From positions 3,162,001 to 3,226,000 of the forward strand of contig NC_062252.1 of NCBI RefSeq assembly GCF_905475465.1: 64,000 nt of DNA, given 5' to 3'. The notes beneath the pieces were generated by a model. That model did not search any database. It was not told the origin of the DNA and saw only the letters and a program-made list of their open reading frames with translations. Shown in pieces: positions 1-12,068 of this stretch. The position numbers and the translations under genes are program-made. This stretch comes from Pieris napi (lineage: Eukaryota; Arthropoda; Insecta; Lepidoptera; Pieridae). Every line of letters begins with the position of its first letter. Position 1 is the stretch's first letter.

Positions 1-245
1 TGGTCTAATTGAAATAAACGATTTGACTTTGACTTTGACTTTAAAATTACGAACTATACTTAAAGCTCAAAATTGATAATTTTTCACTCACCTCTTCTTT
101 AACTAAATTATTTTTCTATAACTAACTGATCTGAAATTATCGTGATTCATTTGTTTTTTATTATTCTCCCTTTCACTGTTTACGCATGTTTTATTTAGCT
201 TTGCTTTGTTACATTAGTTTTGTCTAAGTAAACTTTAATGTCTTA

Positions 246-761
246 AGCCGAATTTACATTACGAAACTAGTGGCTCGGAATTAGTTTTATGACATAAATT
301 TCATCAACAATTTCACGTGTAAATTTACAGTTTCATAATGCATGCATCGGTTTCGCGACACTGGATAAATTTCGTGCCATGCGCATATTTTTTGTAAAAC
401 TAATGTCACGCAACTACTTTCACGATGAAAACGCGACACGAAACTAGTGTCGCGAAAGCATTTGCACAGGGCAGACGTGTGTGTTTGAGTGCATCGTGCA
501 GCTAAATGACCGCCAAAATGGCAAACCAACGTTGGTCAGTTGATAAAAATATAATTTTCGAATTTTATATATTAACATCTGTACCACGACGTTCTGCATC
601 GCAAAATGAAGCTTTGATGTTGACAGAGCCATGTCGTTGGTGATACTGTTGATTTCACGACACTATTATTTTTTGTTAAAGTAGTTTCACACGTGCTGCA
701 ACTATTTTCATGAAACTAATTCCAACATGCATAACACTAGTTTCGTAATGTAAATTCGGCT
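246..761. mobile_element. Harbinger-like MITE, 516 bp
   Basis: Terminal inverted repeats begin AGCCGAATTTACATTACG and continue for roughly 45 bp with a few mismatches. The element is flanked by TTA on both sides (243-245 and 762-764), the TWA target duplication typical of PIF/Harbinger. No coding capacity is seen. Confidence 0.75.
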
Positions 762-774
762 TTATGTCTAGTTC

Positions 775-910
775 TGCACTTCTTGCGCTCACCTTATATA
801 CATTTTTTTTTCTCACAGTGGTTACCTGGAAAAAATCGCTCGATACGATATTATTTCATTATTTAAATTGTACCTACTGTATTTCTGTAATACTGCAACG
901 TGTTATTAAA
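775..910 (+). repeat. Retroelement 3'-tail repeat (TGGTTGCCTGGAA family)
   Basis: The stretch carries CTCACAGTGGTTACCTGGAA followed by a degenerate ATCGCTCGA segment. Related copies are at 9805-9900 (+), 20235-20375 (-), 24165-24275 (+, partial) and 28500-28640 (-). The pattern of shared 3' ends with variable 5' ends suggests truncated LINE tails. Confidence 0.5.
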
Positions 911-1490
911 TATGCTTATATGATTCCGGATTAAAATGTATCGTTTTTATAAACACACATTTAAAGCTAATTTAATTGCGTACTGTAAAGTCATTTTGCG
1001 ATATGCAAGTATGAACTTGCTAACTTGTTAGTATACCGTCGCCGTCTACGAAAATTCGTAGCAGCTGAGTAAACCATATTGCGAGCCGCAATCTTATGCG
1101 ATTATCACAACAATGGTACAAGGTTCTGGAGTAAATATATATTTCAAGTAATGATTGTTTTTTTTATAGTCCACTAATCTGGTACTCGTTTCTTTTATTG
1201 GCAAATAGGTGCTCAATGTTCTGTGCCTGTGTACGTCGTCTATATCATGTTCTGTGTGTTTGTATCCATTGATTTGGATACGACCGCACGACGTGAATGG
1301 TGGGAATCGCTACGCTAGTAATATGGCTATAGAACATTTATTTCGGTAACGACTTTAAAATAAATTTACACAGATACATTTCTATACCTTTGCACAAACT
1401 ATTAACAGGTACAAAATACGAAAAATACAAAATTGAGGAATACAGATAAACAACAACAATGAATAATAAATAAAAGTAATTTAACAAATA
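911..1490. other. No gene seen
   Basis: AT-rich sequence with no splice-flanked coding segment or recognised repeat. Nothing further can be supported. Confidence 0.6.
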
Positions 1491-1775
1491 GCGTTGGTCT
1501 AGTGGCTTCAGCGTGCGACACTCATCCCCGAGGTCGTAGGTTCAAACCCCGGTTGTGCACTAATGGACTTTATTTTTATGTGCGCATGAAACATTCGCTT
1601 CAACTGTGAAGGAAAAACGACGAAACCGGTTTGCCTTAGACACAAAAGTCGACGGCATGTGTCAGGCATAGGAGGCTGATCACCTACTTACTTTTAGATT
1701 GACAAATGATCATGAAATAGATACAGAAATCTGAGGCCCAGATCTAAAAAAAGTTGTAACGCCACTTTTTATTTA
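1491..1775 (+). mobile_element. tRNA-derived SINE, family A, full length
   Basis: The head carries a box A-like TTGGTCTAGTGGCTTC and a box B-like GGTTCAAACCCC. The body has the markers GTCGACGGCATGTGTCAGGC, GGCTGATCACCTACTT and TCTGAGGCCCAGA. The same order is found at 45157-45455 and 63797-64000, with truncated copies elsewhere in the window. Confidence 0.8.
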
Positions 1776-2690
1776 ACAAATAACACACAAATATAGGCTT
1801 GCATAATTCAAAATATTTTAACTTCATAATAATAAAACAATTTGGCTGCAAAATGCTGGAAACTTAATAATAAAACAATATTAATAGTAATAATGCTGAC
1901 ATCTATAGCGATACACGGGATAAACGGGATCCAAATCGCTACTGCGTGTTACAGAGCACCGACGCTGATCTTGAACTACTAAAAATAATAGAAACACAAA
2001 AACTAAAGTGTAAAAATTCATTAAATTCAAAGTTAATGAAACAATTTTTCTTTTATGCCTCTTGTCATAAAAAATAGCTGTAAATTTTCTTTTAATTTTC
2101 CAGCCACTATCAAAAATGTGCAATTAACTCGAGCAATAAGCAGTTACGAGTGTGACCACCAGGGGGCAGCTAACGCGCTAATGAAAATTCTCGCAATATT
2201 AAACTGAAAGAAAACCGCGTTAGTTGACATTTGGCTTAATGAAAAATTTCATAACAGCCTGGGATTGCGAACAACACTTGTGGGCGATATGGCCAGCAAT
2301 TTGGACTGGTTAGACGCATCTCGGGTAACCATACTTTATTGGAATAGAGGGATTTTTTTTTTTAAATTACGAACGCTATTTATTGTTTACTTACTGACTC
2401 TGCTGGTGTAGCCACCCAGAGTTAGCCTTGACCGCTGAAATAAAAGAACTGCCACCGTTGTTTATCTGCTACTACTTCCCGGTATGGTTAAGTTTGTGTC
2501 ATTTTAAAATGAAACTTTTATTACATCGTCTCAAACTTTTTCGTCTGCATGTCGCATGTCGCGTGACGGTCGGCCGCGGCGTAGGGATAAAGTGAAAGGC
2601 GCTCAAAGCCAAGGCCAATATGGCGGCGGCTATAGTTCGCAGCAGCTGACCGAGAATATTATTTAATATGTGTATATCATTTAAATAATT
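1776..2690. other. No gene seen; isolated CTCF-like motif and a short GC-rich patch
   Basis: 2156-2170 reads CCACCAGGGGGCAGC, matching the CTCF core consensus. 2550-2660 is unusually GC- and CpG-rich for the window and contains AATATGGCGGCGGC, which resembles a YY1/Pho site. Either could mark a promoter or boundary, but no exon follows that I can recognise. Confidence 0.35.
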
Positions 2691-5170
2691 GTTTTAAATA
2701 TATGTATTATGTATGATGTACTCTCTAAGACACAGAGTTCAATAAAAATATATGTTGGAGACTTAGTCTACTTTTATTATTTCCCATTATTATTCCAATT
2801 TTCCAAGTATAAAATTAAGATTGATAAAGCGATTTTTATACCCTTAATGGAATATTATTCCCAAAAAATTTAGTTAAATGTCTATAATGTGAAAAAAAGT
2901 ATCACTTTTACCATGGGTTCATAAAACCACACAATCCTTTTTTTTTGTTAAGCTAACCCCAACATATTTTCTGGTAATTTAAATGTAGAAACTGATGATT
3001 TTAATTACAATACATTAAGTCAGTTTTATTGGTTTTCTTATATTATTACAGTGTTAATACTTATAATAAATAAGACACGATATTTATAAATAGATATAAC
3101 CATAAAAAAAAAACTATAACTTTATATAAAAATTCATTAGAAAATTGACTCTCATAAATGTAAACACAATGTCAATCTGCAAAATTGTGAACATTGTTGA
3201 AATTATCCCAAGGCAACGAGAATTATGGTATACATCATCAAATATAGGGGAATTCATAATTTTGTGGATTTGGAAGCGAATATACCGAAGTTACAAAGCT
3301 AAATTTTATTTATTTATTAGTTTTGCTTACGGAGTACTGTTTTAATTACCCGTGGGCTCCGCGCCAAAGCTTAGTCGTCTTTAAAATACCACTTTTTAGA
3401 GTTGATTAAAAAAACTCAACGAGCTATGGGGATTAAAAGGTTTATTTAGGAATGTAGGTTATTTAGTACGGTCACTTCTAATTAGTCACATTCAGCGAAA
3501 TAAATAAAATATTTTTTTAGATGCTTTCAAATATTCAAAGTTTAAAACTATTTAACTTGATACTTAAATTTTATCAAATTTTATAATTTTATCGTTTTAC
3601 CAAAAAGTAAATTAATCTAAGCATCTCTTTAGAAATTCTTGATTCAATAACATTAATAGAAATCATATAATTCGTATCAACCTTGTCGCAATTAATTATT
3701 TTTCTATAAAAATATATCGCCATAGTATGTATATGGACACTAATATAATATACAAATATTAGGTCATCACAATAATATAATAAAATTTGGTACGTAAAAT
3801 GACTTCATATTATGCCTATTGGCTTAATCATGGGAACCACGCTAAGATCATAAGTTCAAATCCCGGCTGCGTACCGACAGATTTTTCTATACTTGTTATA
3901 TTATTAAGACAACATTGTAACAGACCATACTTTGTTATTACAGAAAATTATTAACTTATTGAATATTAGTAGCGGTTTGAATTCGTCAAATTTCTTTAGC
4001 GTCTAGTCTACTTAAACTCCAATATAGAAAGTAACAATGCTGGGTAAAATATTAAGAGGAAACTAAACGGAAAAATATAGTCGAAAAACGAAGTAGCTGC
4101 AATGAAAGACTAAAATAACAATAGGGGAGAGTGCAAATTTTTTCCATTCCATTCGTGTTCTATTACCGAGCCTTTGTTTCACTTTTTTATTTGTAATTTG
4201 TATCCGGTCGGCCATCGGGGTTATTAGAAACATACTATCGATGCAACAAGAATATTGCTATTTAGGTCAAATAAGGCCTGACTTAACGCTTCTTTTAACA
4301 TATAAAAAAATATTTCGGGCTAGGGAAAACTGCTTAATTGTTTTTAATTATTACATAGCTTACTTATACATGTACTTGCTTCATTAAGTATGTTGTGTTC
4401 TTAATCACTCTGAAAGTAAGCTACACGATAAATATTAGAAGATAAAGATAATATTACGAGGATAAAGTTACTTGAAGCTCTGGTCTTATTGAAGACTAGT
4501 CGTCACGCTAATTAATATAGAAAACTGGTCCATTGTGATAAATTATAATTACCGATAATGGTAAAATATTATTATTCGTGTAATAAAACTTATTGTACCT
4601 AGGTAACACTGAAAATTTTTCGAAAATGAAAAACGGCTTAATGTAGAATGTAACGCAGCCTATCATAGCTTTGTTGTTGAGTAAGCCCACAACGAAAGTC
4701 ATAATAAATCATTGACCGAAATTTTTTTCATGTTAGGTTCATCTTCACGTGTAAGAAGAGTTTTAGATTTGCCGCCAATTCACAAAAACAAATGACAAAT
4801 GAAAGCAATATACATTAAATTACCAAAGAGTTCTAAAATTTAAATTCAAAAACTTTTTTGTTTCTATTGTAGACTGGCCAGTTCTAAATACTTTCAGTGC
4901 TACCCACGTACTATGGTACTGGGTTTGTTGCTTTAACATACAATTGTTTCGTATTCAAGCTCAAAAAGCTTACCTGTACAGGATGTAAAAGCTTTTTCAT
5001 TGGTGGTATGGATTTTAAATGAAATCTTTGCAAATCAAATTTACATCTTATCTGCAAATTCCAAAGGGCGAGTCAAGTTGTTCGTCCGTTAACAGTTATT
5101 TTGTCACAAGATTGTGAAATTTACATACTTAAAGAAAAAGTTTAGGTAAGACAAGGTTAGCCTTAAACCT
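2691..5170. other. No gene seen; one decayed tRNA-like SINE head
   Basis: About 2.5 kb of AT-rich sequence. Around 3815-3885 a degenerate SINE head ends in a box B-like AGTTCAAATCCCGGCTGC. No other repeats or coding signals are recognised. Confidence 0.5.
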
Positions 5171-5174
5171 AGTC

Positions 5175-5830
5175 ATAAAAAAAGGGTGCGTGTACTTATG
5201 TACGCGCGTAAGAAGTTATACTTCTTTGGCATTATTAAAAAAGATATTGGTTGTTTGTAAAGTAGGTTTACGATCGAGATGTTTACGTGATAACGTCTTA
5301 TTGGTGATATAAGTTTTTGGGAAGTAAGGAATTAATGAAGATAACAATTTTTTCAAATTTTAAATTACATCTATCGTTTTATTCACACTTTTGATGATAA
5401 ATTTCGGGTGTAAAATGACAAGTTTACTTATTCGACTATGATATACATTTTTCTTCATACATTCACGGAATGACTGGCAGCGCTCGAGATGAGACGGGAG
5501 ATCGATCCGTCTCTCTCTCGTTATACCTGCGATCGCGCTCGTGAGGTTTTGGTGTGACACAAGTTTTGGAACATGTCACCCGACTAAAACGATTTTAAAG
5601 ACGTTATCACGTCAAAATAGTTTTTGATTGCATGCAAATAATTAATTACAATTAAATAATCAAAGACTGGAAAAGGAGTCATTATAGTCAATAAAGTTCA
5701 GTTTACATTTGAAAAATTAAATAAATAAATATTTATTATTATTCTCTTACATTACACTTATCTTACACTTAGTAACATAAATTCTATTATTATTCGAATG
5801 TTGTTTTTAAATTATGTAGAATGCCGTAGC
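5175..5830. repeat. Older dispersed repeat interrupted by a palindromic MITE
   Basis: 5175-5235 and 5618-5830 together match, in reverse complement, the continuous sequence at about 63395-63640. The interruption is a second element at 5236-5617. The 63-kb copy therefore serves as the empty site. Confidence 0.75.
5236..5617 (-). mobile_element. Palindromic-end MITE (GACGTGATAACGTC family), copy 1
   Basis: A nearly identical relative in the opposite orientation lies at 34257-34618. It carries GACGTTATCACGTC at one end, the matching inverted motif about 50 bp inside the other end, and an A-run (T-run on the other strand) outside that. Comparison with the empty site near 63580 suggests insertion into a TTTT run. 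It has no convincing coding sequence. Confidence 0.75.
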
Positions 5831-6715
5831 ATCTTCCGTGGGCAACTTCATTCTATTAATTTTGTGTCACGGTGCGCGCGCATCGTAAAATTTCACTCTC
5901 ATCAATTTTTCATAACGCGCCTAAAGAAGTATAACTTCAAAAATAATATCTACGTTCTTTAGGAGGACAATATGAAACTGTTATAAAGAAAGTATAAAAG
6001 ATAAAAGGCATCGGTATGAGACAGCCGGTGTCCGTACCACATGCAGGCTTTGTTTCGGCCTACACTGATTCATTCAACACCCGCTATTGTGGGTTTTATA
6101 GATATATATTTTTCTTATAGTAGGTATACCACTTAATGACAGGTTTAAAGTTATAATAAATAACTTTATTTTATGTAAACCTTTTTCTTATAATCTATAA
6201 TCCTGAATTCACTAATTTAATCATTCAATAACTAAGCCAATAAAAAGAGTGGCAGAGAGTTTCTTGTCAGTTACAGAATCGCAGGGCTAGTAGTAAATGA
6301 TAAATTTAAAATTTATTTAACATCTTTTCTGACGTTCATAATTGTACTTGTTTATATGAATAAAGTTGTTTTGACTTTGACTAGAATTTGTTTTTTTTTT
6401 TCACTTGTTTCTGTATTCAAATATTGTTATTCAGAACAGGTACATGGAAGAGCAATCCAGGACAAAGGTGCAATTAGCCTTACGCCACAGGGTGCTAGCG
6501 ACAAGTGCCATTACTCCCATAAGTCCTTGGTCATTATATGGAAATCGTGTAACGAGCACGCAGGCACGTGCCAACCCTATCAGGTAGGATTCTAATGATA
6601 AAGGGGCGCAGTACTAAGGTATTCAAAGGCAAAACTCTGGGTTCATTAAGAAGATAGTACTCTGATATTTATTTAACACTTTGTTTCTACTTTAGTATAC
6701 AACTAGCATAAACTA
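5831..6715. other. No gene seen
   Basis: AT-rich. Short open stretches at 6356-6595 lack any recognised domain or splice context. A fragment at 6258-6290 (TTACAGAATCGCAGGGCT) matches part of the repeat at 13330-13445. Confidence 0.5.
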
Positions 6716-6832
6716 GGCACTGGAGGCTGATCACCTACTTGCCTATTAGATTTAAAAAAGAATGATCATGAAACAGATTCAGAAATCTGAGGCCAAGACC
6801 TAAAGAGGTTGTAGCGCCACCAATTTATTTGT
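6716..6832 (+). mobile_element. SINE family A, 5'-truncated
   Basis: The copy keeps the 3' body only: GGAGGCTGATCACCTACTTG, ATCTGAGGCC and GTTGTAGCGCCACC. Confidence 0.7.
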
Positions 6833-7400
6833 TTATACAACTAGCAAGGAAAAATATCCAATAAAAAAAAATAAAAAAAAATTTGATGTTAAGTAATTTA
6901 TAGCAATTTCAAGATGATTAAAGACAAATATTATCATTATTCATATTTCATGTGGAAAATAGTAATGATTTATAATCATTCAATTACATATAGGACTTCG
7001 TTTCAAAAACAAAGCTAGTCCAACAAAAACGCAAAGTAAATCTGTAACTATGCCAAAACTTTTCCTTTTTTCGTTGTTTAATGCTCAACAAAAACGTTTC
7101 TCTACAAACTTTATATCGAAACAGCTTAAATCAAGTTAACACAGTTTAAATCAAAGCTACAAACTCTATCAGAAACAAGCAGGAGTTAGCGAGATATATT
7201 AAAGTGCTTACATCCGAAAATCAAGAGGAATTTACATAGTAATTGCAGATGCAAATGAAGATAGCTAGAAATGCTGAGTCCGAAAGGCTAGAAATGGAGT
7301 GGCGAGAGCCGCAGACGGTGCAGCTCTGACAAATAGCTTCGATTGTCTCCTAATATGTTATACCAGTATTGCGAGTTTGAGTTATACGAATTTATATAAT
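6833..7400. other. No gene seen
   Basis: AT-rich; 7255-7330 contains a short segment (GAAAGGCTAGAAATGGAGTG) that could be LINE debris. Nothing firmer is visible. Confidence 0.4.
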
Positions 7401-7905
7401 ATTTTTAAATTTGGAAGGCACAGACTAAAATTATTATCAATGGAGAGTATGTAGACCTCAAGTTAAACAACTAAAATAATATTTTTAAATTTGGAAGGCA
7501 CAGACTAATATAATCAATGGAGAGTATGTAGACCTCGAGTTATACGAGTAAAAAATATTTTTAAATTTGGAAGGCACAGACTAATATTATCAATAGAGAG
7601 TATGTCGACCTCGAGTTATACAACTAAAATAATATTTTTAAATTTGGAAGGCACAGACTAAGATTATCAATGGAGAGTATGTAGACCTCGAGTTATACAA
7701 CTAAAATAATATTTTTAAATTTGGAAGGCACAGACTAAGATTATCAATGGAGAGTATGTAGACCTCGAGTTATACAACTAAAATAATATTTTTAAATTTG
7801 GAAGGCACAGACTAAGATTATCAATGGAGAGTATGTAGACCTCGAGTTATACAACTAAAATAATATTTTTAAATTTGGAAGGCACAGACTACAATCATCA
7901 ATTGA
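7401..7905. repeat. 77-bp minisatellite, seven copies
   Basis: The marker ATTTTTAAATTTGGAAGGCA begins at 7401, 7481, 7557, 7634, 7711, 7788 and 7865, so the spacing is 80, 76 and then 77 bp four times. Central units are almost identical while the first two and the last diverge, the usual pattern of unequal exchange in a tandem array. Confidence 0.95.
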
Positions 7906-9348
7906 AAACTGTCCGCGTTTACTGACGAAGCTATTACGTATATACGTATATCCAAATGAAGTTATTTACTAAAATAATGAATCTGTACTGTATCATAGTT
8001 ACACTTATAATAAATGAAGGCGTTATTGATAAATAGAAGACTTTCGATAAATTAAATAATAAAATTCCGTGCTGTGTTATCATACTGGTGAAGTCCGCGA
8101 TTCTCCAACCTCTCGTACTCTTACAAGAATAGGTTTTCTTACTGCGCCTAACACACGCTAGTAAGCTGAAGAAAGATATTGAAGTTATAGACTATAGATA
8201 AGCGCCCATAATGAAAAATTATGAATAAAATGGATGTACAAGATTGACGACATTATACGTCGACATTATAAGTCGCGGGAACAACATGGGGTAGAGTGGC
8301 CATAGAAAGGCCAGAATGGAGAAGATTGGAGGAGGCCTTTGCCACCTGGCAAACGGACACGCAAAAGTGGAACAAAAGAACAATCTACGAAAAATAAAGA
8401 AACAATACTCTCATGTCCGAAAAGAGGCTATAATATAATATATACAAGATTGTGTACTACATATGCATTATTGAACTGGACAGTTTTTATCACCACCATC
8501 TCTTGATGTTGTTTTTTTATTAAAACGAATTTTTAAAAATATTGTAATAATATGCTCTAAAAATCGTGGTCCGTTTTTAAATACTATAATAATAATCGTA
8601 CGTATGTTATTATATACTAATACTGAAATAATTTAGAAACATTATACTTCTTTTAATCACCAAAACGTTTTCGGAAAAATAAAATTTAATTACACCGCAA
8701 CGAGCGTAAGTCGGTCACAGAGGCTTCGAAATTAATCCAGGCATTTTTCCAAAATGTTGACATGACAAAATTAAAAAATAATTCTAAACAGCGCCGTTTA
8801 GGGACGTTATTAAATATTTTTATAACCGAGTAGCGTAACTTTTGATAGAAAAAGTTGCTTCTCGGCCGTAAATACAATTATGTTGATATTTTTACCCGAT
8901 TTGCTACGAACTTTTTAAATTTTTCCGCTCCTTGCTCAGGTGACCCTGTTATTAATGAAAAACTCAATTAAATAGACGCTTCCTTATAGAAAGCAATTCA
9001 ATGTTTATTCAAAGATGTTCTTTTGTGTCAAATTAAGCATAACAATTTAAGTTAAAATAAAATTTCCTTTAACATTAAGAATATAAGGCGATGATGGTAC
9101 GCCATCCGTGCTTCACCACGCTTCAATCTAATATAATAGGTAAATTATATTTAGAAATTAACTCGCGAATGGTTTCCAACTCATTTAAAATATAATATTA
9201 AATCTATGATTTAAAATATTACCTAACTTTAATATTAAGTAATAATAATTACCATTAATGAGTAGATATAAATTTGAAACTGGAGATTCTTGTACATCGA
9301 AGCTAAAACCAATCTCAAACTAAGGCCATTTTAAGTAAAACTACAAAA
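7906..9348. other. No host gene; small LINE fragment
   Basis: 8270-8400 resembles the C-terminal end of an RTE-like LINE ORF (GGCCAGAATGGAGAAGATTGGAGG region, reading roughly RPEWRRLEEAF). The rest is AT-rich without recognised features. Confidence 0.4.
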
Positions 9349-9420
9349 AGCAGAGTGGCGCAGTGGAAGCGTGCTGGGCCCATAACCCAGAGGTCCGTGG
9401 ATCGAAACCACGCTCTGCTA
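9349..9420 (+). tRNA. tRNA-iMet-CAT: Initiator tRNA-Met (CAT)
   Basis: The 72-nt cloverleaf folds by eye: acceptor AGCAGAG/CTCTGCT with an A1:T72 pair, D stem GCGC/GCGT, anticodon stem CTGGG/CCCAG with loop CCCATAA (anticodon CAT at 9381-9383), T stem CGTGG/CCACG with loop ATCGAAA. The A1:U72 pair, the GGG/CCC pairs of the anticodon stem and the AUCGAAA loop are hallmarks of eukaryotic initiators and exclude elongator Met. A TTTT pol III terminator lies at 9430-9433. There is no SINE tail, so this is a gene and not a retroposon head. Confidence 0.95.
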
Positions 9421-9433
9421 GAAGAGTAGTTTT

Positions 9434-10166
9434 GCGACTACTCCTGTTAGGACAATTTTGTTTGTTTGCTTTTAAATGTTACGCATTAAAAATATGTTTA
9501 AATAATTAAATAATTAAGAGTCCATACCAAAAGACAACTTTTTCTAAAAAAGTTATATTTGGGTATTAACTTTAAAAAACCAATAAACGATATGAATATT
9601 CTGAAAGCATTGTGGTAAATACTGAAGATTCTCCTGAAACTGCAACAACAACAGATTGTGAATCGATAATAGATTCACAGCCGTTGGACGGGGTCGGAAT
9701 GGAAGAATTTAACTTACTCATATTAACATTTATCTTAGTAAGACTAGAATGTCCTAAGTAGTTTTGCACTTCTTGGACAGATGGGCACCTCATTAAATTT
9801 ATTTTTCAATAAATGGTTGCCTGGAAGTGATCGCTCAAAAGCGATAACGCCGTACATTAATTGTTATTATCTTTACAAATTTTTGTATGAAATAATTAAA
9901 TAAATACTTAATTAGACCATTGCGACATTGCTACAAGCTGCATGTGGCCGTGGCAAGATTGTCTAATCTCAATCTCCTGTTTTAGTCCAAGACTCACTGT
10001 TAGTCCTTACCGCGTTACTAACATAGCAAAGCCTTAACGCCAACTTTGCCTACATATATGTACTTTAATGAAACAAAACTAAACATATTTACTGAATGCC
10101 TCGCAAATGAAAGCAATTTCCTTATTTCTACTAAATCGATTATTTAGAATGTTCCTATACACGTTA
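9434..10166. other. No gene; contains one retroelement tail
   Basis: 9805-9900 is a copy of the TGGTTGCCTGGAAG tail repeat. No exon or RNA gene is seen in the remainder. Confidence 0.5.
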
Positions 10167-10564
10167 GGGTGCGTACAGACTATGTAACATATTATGTAAC
10201 TTGTGTTTTATAACACGTCCACATTATGTAACCTTGTTATTTAACATTATAACATAAAACAATACTGTTCACATTAGAATAACAATGCAATATAACAATG
10301 TTATATAACCATTTTTGTTAGTCGTTCTCCAGTGCTATCCACAATGTCGACACGAGAGGACGTTATGCTGGCTGCGGCTGCGACTGTTGTAATTTTAAAT
10401 AACAAAAGAAAAACAAAAAAACGTAGATGCTGGGTTCGTCCTAGCATACATATCAATAACATGTTATTATAACATGTTTTATAACATTCAGTGTCCACAT
10501 TATCTGAAACATGTTGTATAGCAATGTTGTATAACATGTTATGTTATATAGACTGTACGCACCT
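10167..10564 (+). mobile_element. Harbinger-derived MITE carrying a transposase N-terminal remnant
   Basis: The ends GGGTGCGTACAGAC and GACTGTACGCACCT are inverted repeats, and TTA flanks both sides (10164-10166 and 10565-10567). Inside, 10344-10472 encodes a 42-aa ORF beginning MSTREDVMLAAAAT and containing KKRRCWVRPSI, which resembles the conserved (R)RxWVRPs motif near the N terminus of Harbinger (HARBI1-like) nucleases. The catalytic region is absent, so this is an internally deleted, non-autonomous element. Confidence 0.75.
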
Positions 10565-10567
10565 TTA

Positions 10568-11940
10568 CTATTCGAATAATGCTGCGCCAGTCACACCTTT
10601 ATTGCAAAACGTATAAAGAACAAATTTCAATGACCGGGAAGAATGGAAGAGGACCTGTGTATTTATTTTTAAGGTTCTATGATTATTTCCATTTTTAGTG
10701 AACAGTTTCAATGCAATGAACGTGAGCAAGTTAACATTTACGTTAATCATTTTTAGTATTTTATCATTAAACACCAATATATTCATATGTTAAGCCTCTA
10801 TTAAAAGTTTCTAAGCATATCATTACTTTGAAAATAAATATTGTATGCGTACAAAGTACACGTCATGTCAGAAGTTAAGCTTTTTGTCTCTTGTTCATAT
10901 TTATACAAATCTAAAACTTTAGATTTCCGCGACTTAGAGGGAGGGAAAAAGGAAGATATGTTAGGAATTTAATGAATTTAATTGTCATTAAAATATTAAA
11001 AAGTGTCGAAAATTAATAAAAATTCTAAATTTATTTCTTCAATAGTAAAAACATGTGTCATTTTAATTTACATTTCGTCATTTGAGATTCCAATAAATTA
11101 TTTTGCATAAAATATAAAATCCTAATATTTCATAAATTCTCTTCACGAAATTTTAATTTTAAAAATAGAATTTCTATAAGGTATAGGTCTCTCTTATCTA
11201 TCTATCTTAAGGTCTTATTTTAATGTTTATTAAATAAAGAGACATCGAAAGTGGAAGAGGGTGGGCTACACGCTCCGAAGGGATCCAATTCACATTGTCA
11301 AGCAAGACTGCAATCCTTAATACAAAAGAAAACTTGGCCCAAAACAGACCTGGCACCAATGCGTTGTTGCAGCATTAGTGAAGTTAAAAGAGTTGTCCAA
11401 GATCGATCAGGTTGGTGTTCTACGCTGGATGCCTTCTGTCCCACCTGGGAGATAGGACCTTAAGTCAAGTATAAAACTGAGTCTACACAAGTTTATAAAT
11501 ATCCTAATTCCATCCAAATCAAGCTCACCCTAATCAAACGAGATATCCACAAAGGCTCAAAGCTAGTCTAGATACATGTATTTAGCGGCGGAATTAAAAA
11601 TTCCAACATCGGCATTCGAAAATCTCTTGTATTATTTACGTTGGTATTCAATCAAATTAAATTATTTTTTAATATAATTTATACAAATAAGTCATGTATG
11701 AACATAAGAATATTTCTCCTTTGATATCTTCGTTGGAAATAATATTTTTCATTGTTGAAGGTCGCGTCACTGTACAATATTATTTGTATGCCGATTGTAA
11801 TACTCTACCTTATTGTATTCAAGTCTTATTGTATACAATAAATTCGTAAATAAATCATTTTTTAAATAAATTGTCTTAATGAAAGTTCTGTGTATATATT
11901 TTGTTTCTTAAATAAGATTAAAATATATCTTCTTTTTCAC
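10568..11940. other. No host gene; probable retroelement remnant
   Basis: 11251-11463 is open for 70 codons and ends RVVQDRSGWCSTLDAFCPTW, similar in style to the C-terminal end of non-LTR retrotransposon ORFs. The rest is AT-rich, with no recognised elements. Confidence 0.4.
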
Positions 11941-12068
11941 TGTCATGTGTGTCAGGCACAGGAGGCTGATCGCCTACTTGCCCATTAGATTGACAAATGA
12001 TCATGAAATAGATACAGAAATCTGAGGATCAAACCTAAAAGAAGGTTGTAGTGCCGTTGATTTATTTT
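11941..12068 (+). mobile_element. SINE family A, 5'-truncated
   Basis: It keeps TGTGTCAGGCACAGGAGGCT, ATCTGAGGATC and GGTTGTAGTGCC, the 3' half of the family A body. Confidence 0.7.

Noticed and set aside
7401..7905. CRISPR-like array
   Set aside because: The units are contiguous 77-bp tandem copies without unique spacers, in a eukaryotic genome.
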